From the NCBI RefSeq assembly GCF_030657435.1, contig NZ_JAUTWS010000045.1, positions 1-50,122 of the forward strand: a stretch of 50,122 bases of DNA, in the 5' to 3' direction. Shown here one piece after another: positions 34,529 through 42,604 of the stretch (the stretch's first letter is position 1; each line of letters begins with the position of its first letter). The position numbers and the translations under genes are program-made. The notes under the pieces are model-generated. The model worked only from the letters and a program-made list of their open reading frames with translations. It ran no database searches and was not told the origin of the DNA. Origin of the DNA: Paracraurococcus lichenis. Lineage in GTDB: Bacteria > Pseudomonadota > Alphaproteobacteria > Acetobacterales > Acetobacteraceae.

Positions 34529-35602
34529 TCAGCCTCCTGTCGTCGCGGCCGCCAGCGCGGCCTCCAATGCCAAGGCCCGATGGTCGGCCGTGTGCTCCGC
34601 CAGCGTCCGCTCGCGTGCGGCCTGCGCGATGCGCCGCAATTCGGCATCCGAGAGGCCGATGGCGGCGATGGCCTCCTCCGTCGTCTCCGCGGCCAGCAGC
34701 TCGCGCCCGGGCGCGTAGAAGTCGGACAGGCCGGGCCAGGTATCGGTCAGGATCGCGGCGCCGCAGGCCGCGGCCTCGAACAGCCTGCCGGAGGGGCACC
34801 AGCCCATGTCAGCCATGGCCCGCCGCGTGACGTTGAGTGTGAGGCGCGAGGAGGAGAAGAAGGCCGGGTGGTCCGGCGGCGGCATGTGCCGCACGAACCA
34901 GATGTTGTCGGCCCAGGGGAAGTCCTGCGGATAGAGAGCGCCGCCGATGACGAAGCGCCGCGCCGGCAGGCGCCGCGCCGGCGCGACGAAGAGCCGCTCA
35001 AGGGCCGGCTGCCGGTCCGCGGCATAGGTGCCGAGATAGGAGAGGTCGGCCTGCAGCCGCGGATCGGGCGCGACCGGATGGTGCGCCTCCGGGTCCACGC
35101 TGCCATAGAGCGGCGCGACGCGGCGCGCGCCGAGTTCGGTCCGCAGGCGCGTCAGCGCTTCGCCGCCGGTGTAGCTGAGCACGATGTCGAAGCCGCCGAG
35201 GCCATCCGGCGGGAGATAGGCGGGGCGCTCGCCGGCGGCGAGGCGGTCCAGCGTGACGGGCGTGTCGAGGTCGTAGAAGGCGCGCAGCCGGGCGCCGCTC
35301 TCCAGCACCAGGGCCGAGGCGGCGATGCCGTCCGGGCAATAGGAGGTGACCATGGCGAGGTCGGCGCCGCGCAGCGCGCGTTCCGCCTGCGGTCGGATCT
35401 CGGCCCAGTCCCGGTAGAGCATCGGCTCGACGCCCGGCATAGGCTGCAGGTCGCGCGTCGAGGCGTAGTAGTCCACGTCGCGCTCGTAGAAGGTCACGTG
35501 GTGGCCGCGGCGCACCAGGGCGCGGCACAGCGCCCGCCAGAGCGTCGCATGGCCATTGCCCCAGGAGGAGGTGATGGTCAGCCCGAAGACCAGGATGCGC
35601 AT
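34529..35602 (-). CDS. CgeB-like glycosyltransferase (copy 1)
   Basis: A 357-residue GT-B-like protein of the CgeB/DUF3880 group. The opening MRILVFGLTITSSWGNGHAT and the ERDVDYYASTRDL segment match, nearly residue for residue, the protein encoded at 47202-48311. The C-terminal third has SGRLFEAAACGAAILTDTW, the typical acceptor/donor-site pattern of spore-maturation CgeB-type transferases. Its start overlaps the topoisomerase stop by one base (TGATG). The frame is open further upstream only inside the topoisomerase gene. The sugar is unknown. Confidence 0.88.
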   Translation of the reverse strand: MRILVFGLTITSSWGNGHATLWRALCRALVRRGHHVTFYERDVDYYASTRDLQPMPGVEPMLYRDWAEIRPQAERALRGADLAMVTSYCPDGIAASALVLESGARLRAFYDLDTPVTLDRLAAGERPAYLPPDGLGGFDIVLSYTGGEALTRLRTELGARRVAPLYGSVDPEAHHPVAPDPRLQADLSYLGTYAADRQPALERLFVAPARRLPARRFVIGGALYPQDFPWADNIWFVRHMPPPDHPAFFSSSRLTLNVTRRAMADMGWCPSGRLFEAAACGAAILTDTWPGLSDFYAPGRELLAAETTEEAIAAIGLSDAELRRIAQAARERTLAEHTADHRALALEAALAAATTGG

Positions 35603-36747
35603 CAGGGCGGCGCCCCCGCCTGTTGCAGCGCGCGCGGCGACGCCCGCACGATCCGCTGCTCCTCGACCTTCTCGTCGCGCGCCAGGCGGCCGATCAGCAG
35701 GCCGAGCACCGCGGCCTCCTCCGGCTTCAGCCCGGCGGCCTGGTCCAGCAGCGCTGCCTCGGCCTCCTCCTTCACGTGCAGCGCCAGGCCGCCATCCATG
35801 TAGAGGTCGAGCACGCCCGGATGCACGTAGCACTTGCGGCAGATGGTGGGCGTGTTGCCGAGGCGGGAGGCCACCTGCTCGATCGCCTGCTTGACGTTGC
35901 GCTTGGCCGCGGCCTGGGTGTCGAAGCGCTCGAACTCATGGAGCGCGAGCGCTGCCAGCACCGTGCCGGCCCAGGTGCGGAAATCCTTGGCCGTCACGTC
36001 CTCCCCGGCGATCTCGCGCAGGTAGTCGTTGACGTCGCCCGAATCGATGCTGCGCAACGTGCCGTCATCGTCCACGTACTGGAACAGCTCCTGCCCCGGC
36101 AGGTCCTGGCACTCCCGCAGGATGCGGGCGATGCGGCGGTCTGAGACCTGCAATTGCCAGTCCTTACCGCTCTTGCCCTTGAAGCGGAAGCGGAGCTTCG
36201 AGCCCTCCACCGCCACATGCCTGTTGCGGAGCGTGGTCAGGCCGTAGCTGCCGTTCTGCTTGGCGTAGTCGTCGTTGCCGACGCGGATGAGCGTGGTCTC
36301 GAGCAGCCGGACGACAGTCGCCAGCACCTTGTCCCGCGGCAGGCCCGGCAGGCGCAGATGCTCCTCCACCTGCGCCCGGATGCGCGGCAGGGCGCGGGCG
36401 AACTCGACCATGTGGCCGAATTTCGCGGCGTCGCGCGTCTCCCGCCAGCGCGGGTGGTAGCGGTACTGCTTGCGACCCTTCTCGTCGCGGCCGGTCGCCT
36501 GGATGTGGCCGTTGTCATACGAGCAGATCCAGACCTGGGTCCAGGCCGGCGGGATGGCCAGCGCTTTGATGCGGCGGAGCGTCGCCGGGTCCTTCATCGG
36601 GCCGCCCTTCGGCAGCCTGTAGGAGAAGTGCCGGCCGGCCTTGCGGCGCGAGATGCCCGGCCCCTCGTCCGAGACATAGCGGAGCGAGGCAGCCCTGGCG
36701 GCCTCGCGGGCTTCCTGGATGGAACTCGGCTGGGTGTCGGACGGCAT
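35602..36747 (-). CDS. DNA topoisomerase IB (poxvirus-like)
   Basis: A 381-residue type IB topoisomerase that relaxes supercoils through a 3'-phosphotyrosine. The catalytic Tyr is about 307 in CRKCYVHP. Conserved basic residues are in RVGNDDYAKQNGSYG (about 155) and KDFRTWAGT (Arg about 257), and the N-terminal domain has AIPPAWTQVWI. The length fits bacterial TopIB. I use ATG 36747 (MPSDTQPSS); a longer frame to 36834 has no support. A DNA enzyme inside a glycan unit is a positional oddity; it is 34 bp after the glycosidase-like gene and touches the CgeB-like gene. Confidence 0.95.
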   Translation of the reverse strand: MPSDTQPSSIQEAREAARAASLRYVSDEGPGISRRKAGRHFSYRLPKGGPMKDPATLRRIKALAIPPAWTQVWICSYDNGHIQATGRDEKGRKQYRYHPRWRETRDAAKFGHMVEFARALPRIRAQVEEHLRLPGLPRDKVLATVVRLLETTLIRVGNDDYAKQNGSYGLTTLRNRHVAVEGSKLRFRFKGKSGKDWQLQVSDRRIARILRECQDLPGQELFQYVDDDGTLRSIDSGDVNDYLREIAGEDVTAKDFRTWAGTVLAALALHEFERFDTQAAAKRNVKQAIEQVASRLGNTPTICRKCYVHPGVLDLYMDGGLALHVKEEAEAALLDQAAGLKPEEAAVLGLLIGRLARDEKVEEQRIVRASPRALQQAGAPP

Positions 36748-36781
36748 GGGGACTGCACGCCTATGGCTCTGGGGTGGCGCA

Positions 36782-37711
36782 TCAACCCGCCCCGACCGGC
36801 GCGGTTCCGGCGGCATCGACACCCGGACGCGCATAGCGCCGGATCATCTGCGCGCAGAACTCGGCGAACTCCTGCGGCACGAGTGGCGCGCTGGTGTGGT
36901 GCGGCGCGATCCCGCGATGCTCCGGCGTGAAGCAGAAGGTGACGGTGACGTCGAACTCAGCCAGCGCCTGCATCTGCCGGTCGAACCAGTCGAGCGCATT
37001 GGGCCGGAAGCTATCGGCCCAGGACAGGCCGGTGCGCAGGTATCGCACGCCGAGGCGCCGCATCCAGGCGACCGCCTCGTCCAGCCGGTGGTCCTCGAAA
37101 TGGAACCACTGGCAGAGACCCATTGCCGGCGCGTGCCGCGCGAAGCGCTCGAGCGACGGCTTGGGCGAGCCATCCTCCCGCAGCAGCCCCATGTAGAAAT
37201 GGCGATAGTAGGAACTGCCCTCCGCTTCCCTGTGGCGCGTCGTCGCCTCCCAGGCGCGGGGCAGGTCATAGAGGCTGTACCAGTGGATGCGCGGCGCCTG
37301 GCCGATCAGCAGCTCGGCGGTGCGGTCGAGCCCCCAGGCCTGCACCTCCTCCGCCCCGAAGGAGGAGACGCCGACCTCCGAGACCCAGACGGGATGCGAG
37401 GTGACGGCACGGATCTCCGCAATCTTGGCCGGCCATTCGCCGATCTGCCAGAGGTTCCAGTCCAGCGGGAAGCCATGCACCGCGACCGCGTCCAACTGGT
37501 CCAGCACGCCCTTGGCGCCGAGCAGCCGGATGAAGCCGGGGTCGATCGGGGAGATGCCGCCGAGCACGCGCGGCAGGGTCGGGTGCGCCTCGCGGATGGC
37601 GCGGCCGGCGAGGGTCGCCATCTCGGCGAAACGCTCCCAGCCCGGATCCACTTCGGGATCCCAGTGCGACTTGTTGTTCGGCTCGTTCCAGATCATCGCC
37701 GCTTCGATCAT
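36782..37711 (-). CDS. GH39/xylosidase-like protein with circularly permuted barrel
   Basis: A 309-residue glycosidase-like protein. The acid/base motif IWNEPNNK is at residues 7-14 (Glu 10) and the nucleophile motif VWVSEVGVSSF is at 108-118 (Glu 112). In a normal clan-A barrel about 100-150 residues (strands 1-3) come before the WNEP strand. Here they appear to be at the C-terminus instead: LGVRYLRTGLSW (220-231), DVTVTFCFTPEH (254-265) and the helix EFAEFCAQMIRRYA (281-294). The start overlaps the methyltransferase stop (ATGA). Either a natural permutation or a rearranged gene. Likely cytoplasmic; activity not certain. Confidence 0.75.
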   Translation of the reverse strand: MIEAAMIWNEPNNKSHWDPEVDPGWERFAEMATLAGRAIREAHPTLPRVLGGISPIDPGFIRLLGAKGVLDQLDAVAVHGFPLDWNLWQIGEWPAKIAEIRAVTSHPVWVSEVGVSSFGAEEVQAWGLDRTAELLIGQAPRIHWYSLYDLPRAWEATTRHREAEGSSYYRHFYMGLLREDGSPKPSLERFARHAPAMGLCQWFHFEDHRLDEAVAWMRRLGVRYLRTGLSWADSFRPNALDWFDRQMQALAEFDVTVTFCFTPEHRGIAPHHTSAPLVPQEFAEFCAQMIRRYARPGVDAAGTAPVGAG

Positions 37712-38472
37712 GCGGTGCGTCCCCTCACGGGATAGGCCGCGGCGGCGCCCGGCGGCGCCTCTACGCGGCGGCAGAGATAGACTTCCTGTTCGGGATGCGC
37801 CTCGATGGCGAAGCCGGCGCTGCGCAGCATCGCCTCCGTGCAGGCGCGGTTCGGCACCCACCAGTTGGTCTCGTCATGGGAGTAGCGGCGCTCAATGAAG
37901 TGCAGCTTCGGCCAGCCGGGATCGTCGAACTGCTCCTGCTCCCAGAAATCGTAGTCCTCGCGCACCGGTAGCACGCTGGCCGCACCGCGCTGCATGGACT
38001 GGAAGACCAGCAGGTCCTTCGCCACGTGCTCGTGGATCAGGTCCAGCGCCAGCAGCGGGTGGCGCAGGTGATAGAGCACGCCCATGAAGAGGACGATGTC
38101 GAAGCGTTCCCCGATCGCGCCGAGGTCGTAGACCGAGAGGCAGCGGAACTCGATATCCTGGCCTGTCACCTCGGCCGCGAAGCGAGCCTGCGCGAGATAG
38201 TCCTCGTCCGAATCGATCCCCAGCACCCGCGCGGCGCCGCGCCGCTTCATCTCGATCGAGTAGAAGCCGCCGTTGCAACCGATGTCGAGCACGCTGCGTC
38301 CGGCGAGGTCCGGCGGGATGACATGCGCGAATTGCCGCCACTTCACCGCCGGATAGTCGCCGAGGAAGTGGTTCGGCGCGGTCCGCACGCCGCCGAGGTC
38401 GATGTTGTGGAACCACTCGCCGAGCGACGCCGCGCGCCGGCGGATCTCCTCGGTCTCGATGCCTTGCGTCAT
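37708..38472 (-). CDS. SAM-dependent methyltransferase of the TIGR04290 type
   Basis: A 254-residue methyltransferase. Motif I is VLDIGCNGGFYSIE about residues 66-79, followed by VLGIDSDEDYL, then FDIVLFMGVLYHLRHPLLAL, the pattern of tRNA-cmo5U or sugar-O-methyltransferase relatives. From memory it matches TIGR04290, a methyltransferase found beside glycosyltransferases and a B12 radical-SAM protein; both are present here. Coupled by ATGA overlaps to the phosphatase gene upstream and the glycosidase gene downstream. Target unknown, probably a sugar. Confidence 0.87.
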   Translation of the reverse strand: MTQGIETEEIRRRAASLGEWFHNIDLGGVRTAPNHFLGDYPAVKWRQFAHVIPPDLAGRSVLDIGCNGGFYSIEMKRRGAARVLGIDSDEDYLAQARFAAEVTGQDIEFRCLSVYDLGAIGERFDIVLFMGVLYHLRHPLLALDLIHEHVAKDLLVFQSMQRGAASVLPVREDYDFWEQEQFDDPGWPKLHFIERRYSHDETNWWVPNRACTEAMLRSAGFAIEAHPEQEVYLCRRVEAPPGAAAAYPVRGRTA

Positions 38473-39068
38473 GCCGCGATCCCCTCGTTCATGCGGACGA
38501 CCTTTCCCCCACCGTCCCAGAGGAGAAGGGTGCTGACGGAGGCCGGGTCGATGTCGAAGGCGTGGTAGCGGTCGAGCGGCAGGCCCAGGCACCACATCAG
38601 CACCGCCTTGATGACATCGGCATGGCTGACCGCGACCACCGTGCCGTCCGGATGCGCGGTGCGGAGCCGCTGGATGCCGGCGACCGCGCGCGCCTGGGCT
38701 TGGTGCATCGATTCGCCGCCGGGCGGGCAGGCCTCGCCGCGTGCCGCATTCCACCGCGCCCAGGCCGGATCGCCCGCCAGCCGGTCGAAGGACTGGCCGG
38801 TCCAGTCGCCGAAGTCGATCTCGTCCAGCGCATCGTCGAGACTGGCCGGCACCCGGCAGGCTGCGGCGATGGCATCGGCGGTGTCCCGGGCACGCTCGAC
38901 CGGGCTGGTGCAGATCGCCGCGGGATGCCGGCCGGCGAGGGCGGCGCCCAGCCGCGCGGCCTGGTCCCGGCCCGCTGCACCGAGCGACACGCCCGGTGCT
39001 CGGCCGCACAGCACCTTGCCGACCAGCGGGTGGGTCGCATGCCGCACCAGCAGGATGCTCGCCGCCAT
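38469..39068 (-). CDS. Histidine phosphatase family protein
   Basis: A 199-residue phosphoglycerate-mutase-like phosphatase. The catalytic phospho-His is in LLVRHATHP (residue about 9). The second His is in VVAVSHADVIKAVL. Glu of the DEIDFGDWTG loop and the Arg of SPVERARDTA complete the active site. It lies 4 bp after the inositol-3-phosphate synthase gene, so dephosphorylating inositol phosphate, or another sugar phosphate of the pathway, is plausible. It is coupled downstream by ATGA. The start ATG 39068 follows a short Arg/Ala leader that is unlikely to be coding. Confidence 0.9.
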   Translation of the reverse strand: MAASILLVRHATHPLVGKVLCGRAPGVSLGAAGRDQAARLGAALAGRHPAAICTSPVERARDTADAIAAACRVPASLDDALDEIDFGDWTGQSFDRLAGDPAWARWNAARGEACPPGGESMHQAQARAVAGIQRLRTAHPDGTVVAVSHADVIKAVLMWCLGLPLDRYHAFDIDPASVSTLLLWDGGGKVVRMNEGIAA

Positions 39069-39072
39069 GCGG

Positions 39073-40164
39073 TCATGCCTCGCCGGCGATGAAGCGCAGC
39101 AGGCGCGCGCGCGCCTCGGCATCCGTGTACTGCTCGGGCGGCGACTTCATGAAATAGCTGCTCGGCGCCTTCAGCACGCCGCCGATGCCGCGGTCCATCG
39201 CCAGCTTGGCGCAGCGCACAGCGTCCACGACGACGCCGGCCGAGTTCGGCGAATCCCAGACCTCGAGCTTCAGCTCCAGGTTCAGCGGCACGCCGCCGAA
39301 GCCCGTCCCCTCCATGCGGATATGCGCGAACTTGCGGTCGCCGAGCCAGGACACGAAATCGCTCGGCCCGACATGCACATCGCCGGGGGAGGGGGCGGAT
39401 GCCATCTGGCTGGTGACGGCCTGCGTCTTGGAGATCTTCTTCGACTGCAGCCGCTCGCGCTCCAGCATGTTCAGGAAGTCGGCATTGCCGCCGAAATTGA
39501 GCTGGTAGGTGCGGTCCAGGGACACGCCGCGGTCGCGGAACAGGCTGGTGAGCACGCGGTGGACGATGGTGGCGCCGACCTGGCTCTTGATATCGTCGCC
39601 GATCAGCGGCAGGCGTCGTGCCGCGAAGCGTTCCTGCCAGGAGCGGTCGGAGGCGATGAAGACCGGGATGCAATTGACGAAGGCGCATCCGGCCTCGAGC
39701 GCCTGCTCGGCATACCATTCCACGGCGCGTTGCGACCCGACCGGCAGGTAGCACACGAGCACCTCGGTTCCCGTGCGCCGGAGGACCTGCGCGACATCGA
39801 CCGGCGGCGCGTCGGATTCGCGCAGCTCGTCCTTCAGGTAGCGGCCGATGCCGTCCAGGGTCGGGCCGCGTACCACGGTCACGCCGGACGGCGGCACCGT
39901 CGCGAACCGCATGGTGTTGTTCGGCGCGGCGTGGATCGCCTCGGCCAGGTCGCGCCCGACCTTCTCGGCGCTGACGTCGAAGGCGGCACTCACCTCGATG
40001 TCCGAGATGCGGTAGCCGCCGAGCTCCGCATGCATCAGGCCGGGTACATCGCCCTGCGCATCGCGGTAATAGCCGAGCCCCTGCACGAAGGAGGATGCGC
40101 AGTTGCCGATGCCGACGAGGCCGACCCGCAAGCGTCTGGAACCCAAGGCCTGTCTCCCCTGCAT
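39073..40164 (-). CDS. ino1: Inositol-3-phosphate synthase
   Basis: A 363-residue enzyme that makes 1D-myo-inositol 3-phosphate from glucose 6-phosphate using NAD. The Rossmann glycine motif is VGLVGIGNCASS near residue 14. The conserved segments CIPVFIASD, LPLIGDDIKSQVGATI and QLNFGGNADFLNM are typical, and SKKISKTQAV gives the catalytic lysines. I use ATG 40164, with GGGG close upstream; ATG 40194 is possible. It is the first gene of the 13-gene leftward unit and faces the rightward unit across a 287-bp promoter region. It suggests inositol is built into the product. Confidence 0.94.
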   Translation of the reverse strand: MQGRQALGSRRLRVGLVGIGNCASSFVQGLGYYRDAQGDVPGLMHAELGGYRISDIEVSAAFDVSAEKVGRDLAEAIHAAPNNTMRFATVPPSGVTVVRGPTLDGIGRYLKDELRESDAPPVDVAQVLRRTGTEVLVCYLPVGSQRAVEWYAEQALEAGCAFVNCIPVFIASDRSWQERFAARRLPLIGDDIKSQVGATIVHRVLTSLFRDRGVSLDRTYQLNFGGNADFLNMLERERLQSKKISKTQAVTSQMASAPSPGDVHVGPSDFVSWLGDRKFAHIRMEGTGFGGVPLNLELKLEVWDSPNSAGVVVDAVRCAKLAMDRGIGGVLKAPSSYFMKSPPEQYTDAEARARLLRFIAGEA

Positions 40165-40451
40165 CCGGCCCCTGCTCTCCGCGTCCGGGAACATGGGTTC
40201 TGGCGGAACGCGAAGCGGCGCGCGGGGCGGCGTCCGGATGAACTGCCTTTTCGACAAATACAGGTGAGCACCGGTTCCGCGCCGGCTACGCATCGGCTCA
40301 GCTTGCGTTCGCACCGAACCGAGAGCCTTTGTAGCTTGCGGGCCGCAGGTGGCGGACCATCGCCACCGATGCGGGGCGCGGCGGGGAACTCGGCAAGCAT
40401 CGCGGTCTCTAGGGACCTGGATGGCTCGGCTTTACCACAGGAGGCGCCCTG
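40165..40451. promoter_or_regulatory. Divergent promoter region of the two glycan units
   Basis: 287 bp between the ino1 start and the epimerase start; it must carry both promoters. Visible structures: GTTCG-cac-CGAAC (40307-40319) and a 7-bp inverted repeat GGTGGCG-n6-CGCCACC (40348-40367), either of which could be a regulator site. AGGAGG just before 40452 is the ribosome site for the rightward unit. I see no convincing -35/-10 pair. Confidence 0.5.
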
Positions 40452-41561
40452 GTGTCGGAACTTGTCCTGGTCACTGGCGGCGCGGGGTTCATCGGAAGGC
40501 ACCTGACACGGCTGCTGCTCGCGCGGGGATACCGCGTCCGGATCCTCGACAGCCTGATCGAGCAGGTGCATGCGCGCGGCCGTCCGGCCCTGGAGCCGGA
40601 GGTGGAGTTTCTGCACGGCGATGTGCGCGACACGGACAGGCTGCGGGTGGCGCTGCACGGTGTCGGCAGCGTCGTCCACCTCGCGGCGGAGGTCGGCGTC
40701 GGACAGAGCATGTACGCCGTTGACCGCTATGTCTCGGTGAACGATCACGGGACGGCTGTGCTCTTTCAGCAGTTGATCGACCGGCCGGTGCGCCGCATCC
40801 TCGTCGCCTCTTCCATGAGCATCTATGGCGAGGGGCTGTATCGCGGCGTGGACGGGAGCCTGTTCGAGGAAGTGGTTCGCCGCCCCCGCGGCTCGGCGGC
40901 GGAGCCCTGGGACCCGCTGGACGACGCGGGCCGGCCTCTCTCGCCTGTTCCGACGCCCGAGGCGAAGCGTGCTGCGCTCGCATCCGTCTACGCGATCACG
41001 AAATATGTTCAGGAGCGACTCACGCTGACGCTCGCGCCGGCCTATGGCATGGAGGGCGTCGCCTTGCGCCTCTGGAACGTCTACGGGCCGGGGCAGGCGC
41101 TGTCGAACCCCTACACCGGCGTGCTGGCGATATTCGCCTCGCGCCTGCACAACCGACAGCCGCCGATGATCTTCGAGGATGGCCTGCAGCGGCGCGATTT
41201 CGTGCATGTCGCCGATGTGGCAGATGCCTTTCTCCTGGCACTGGAGCATCCGCGCGCGGCCGGCCGCGTCTTCAACATCGGCAGCGGGGAGGACCGCACG
41301 GTGCAGCAGGTCGCCGAACTCCTGGCCGGCGCGATGGGGCGGCCCGAGATCGGCCCGGAGATCACTGGGAAGATGCGCGCGGGCGATATCCGCCACTGCA
41401 TTCCGGACATCGCCCTGGCGCGGCAGGAACTGGGCTTCGCGCCGCGCCGGGATTTCGTGGAGGGCCTTGCCGAACTGGCCGAATGGGTGGCGCGGCAGGA
41501 GGCGGAGGACCGCGTGCATCAGGCGCGGCAGGAACTCGAAGCGCGAGGGCTGGTGGCGTGA
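40452..41561 (+). CDS. NAD-dependent epimerase/dehydratase (nucleotide-sugar)
   Basis: A 369-residue extended SDR acting on nucleotide sugars. The NAD loop is TGGAGFIGRH near residue 8. The catalytic triad is Ser in ASSMSIYGEG, and Tyr 180 and Lys 184 in YAITK. The C-terminus has DFVHVADVADAFLLAL typical of UDP-sugar epimerases and the RmlB group. The start is GTG (40452) after AGGAGG. It is the first gene of the rightward unit and overlaps the next gene by GTGA. The exact reaction (4-epimerase or 4,6-dehydratase) is not decided. Confidence 0.9.
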   Translation: MSELVLVTGGAGFIGRHLTRLLLARGYRVRILDSLIEQVHARGRPALEPEVEFLHGDVRDTDRLRVALHGVGSVVHLAAEVGVGQSMYAVDRYVSVNDHGTAVLFQQLIDRPVRRILVASSMSIYGEGLYRGVDGSLFEEVVRRPRGSAAEPWDPLDDAGRPLSPVPTPEAKRAALASVYAITKYVQERLTLTLAPAYGMEGVALRLWNVYGPGQALSNPYTGVLAIFASRLHNRQPPMIFEDGLQRRDFVHVADVADAFLLALEHPRAAGRVFNIGSGEDRTVQQVAELLAGAMGRPEIGPEITGKMRAGDIRHCIPDIALARQELGFAPRRDFVEGLAELAEWVARQEAEDRVHQARQELEARGLVA

Positions 41562-42604
41562 CGGAGCAGCGTCCCGTCCTGGTCACCGGCGGTGCCGGCT
41601 TCATCGGCTCGAATCTCGCGGACCGGCTCGCGGCGGATGGCGAGACGGTGCTGGTCTACGATTCTCTGCTGCGTCCGGGCGTCGAGCGGAATCTGGCGTG
41701 GTTGCAGCGGCGGCATCCGCGGCGGATCGTGCCAGTCGTCGCCGACATCGGTGATGCCGCAGAGCTTGGCCGCACGGTCCGCGAGGCGGGCGCCGTCTTC
41801 CATCTGGCCGCGCAGGTCGCGGTGACGACCAGCCTGACGGATCCGGCCGGGGATTTCGCCACCAACCTGCGGGGGACGGTCGGGCTTCTGGAGCTCGTCC
41901 GTCGCCAGGCCCGTCCGCTCCCGGTGATCTTCGCCAGCACGAACAAGGTCTATGGCGACCTGTCCGACCTCGCGCTGGATCTACGGGACGACGCCTACGT
42001 CCCGGTGCGCGACGACATCCGCGCGCGGGGCATCGGCGAGGACCGGCCGCTCGACTTCCATACGCCCTATGGCTGCTCCAAAGGTGCGGCGGACCAGTAT
42101 GTCCTGGACTATGCGCGCAGCTTCGGCCTGCCCACGGCGGTGTTCCGGATGAGCTGCATCTACGGCCCGCATCAGCGCGGCACGGAGGACCAGGGCTGGG
42201 TCGCGCATTTCCTGATCCGGGCCCTCGCCGGCGAGGCGATCAGCCTGTTCGGCGATGGCTGCCAGGTCCGTGACATCCTGTATGTGGACGACGTGGTGGA
42301 TGCCTATCTGGCGGCCCGGCGGCGGATCGGCACCGTCAGCGGCACGGCCTTCAATCTTGGCGGTGGGCCGGCGAATGCGGTCAGCCTTCGCCAGGTGATC
42401 CAGGAGATCGAAGTGCTGCTCGGCCGTCCCGTCGACCTGCATTACGGACCCTGGCGGTCGGGCGACCAGCGCTATTATGTCTCCGACACGCGGCGCGCGC
42501 GGGACAGGCTGGGGCTCGCCGCGCCGCGGCCCTGGCGGGAGGGCCTGCGCGCGCTGGCATCCTGGCTGCGCAATGAGCATGCGCCGGCGGAGGCTCTGCC
42601 GTGA
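41558..42604 (+). CDS. NAD-dependent epimerase, CDP-tyvelose/paratose 2-epimerase-like
   Basis: A 348-residue SDR with NAD loop TGGAGFIGSNL and active-site Tyr 171 and Lys 175 in YGCSK. The segments FASTNKVYGD, SCIYGPHQRGTEDQGWV and GDGCQVRDILYVDD closely resemble CDP-paratose 2-epimerases, which flip a 2-hydroxyl on a nucleotide sugar. GTG start coupled to the preceding gene by GTGA and coupled onward to the radical-SAM gene in the same way. The real sugar substrate is not known. Confidence 0.88.
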   Translation: MTEQRPVLVTGGAGFIGSNLADRLAADGETVLVYDSLLRPGVERNLAWLQRRHPRRIVPVVADIGDAAELGRTVREAGAVFHLAAQVAVTTSLTDPAGDFATNLRGTVGLLELVRRQARPLPVIFASTNKVYGDLSDLALDLRDDAYVPVRDDIRARGIGEDRPLDFHTPYGCSKGAADQYVLDYARSFGLPTAVFRMSCIYGPHQRGTEDQGWVAHFLIRALAGEAISLFGDGCQVRDILYVDDVVDAYLAARRRIGTVSGTAFNLGGGPANAVSLRQVIQEIEVLLGRPVDLHYGPWRSGDQRYYVSDTRRARDRLGLAAPRPWREGLRALASWLRNEHAPAEALP

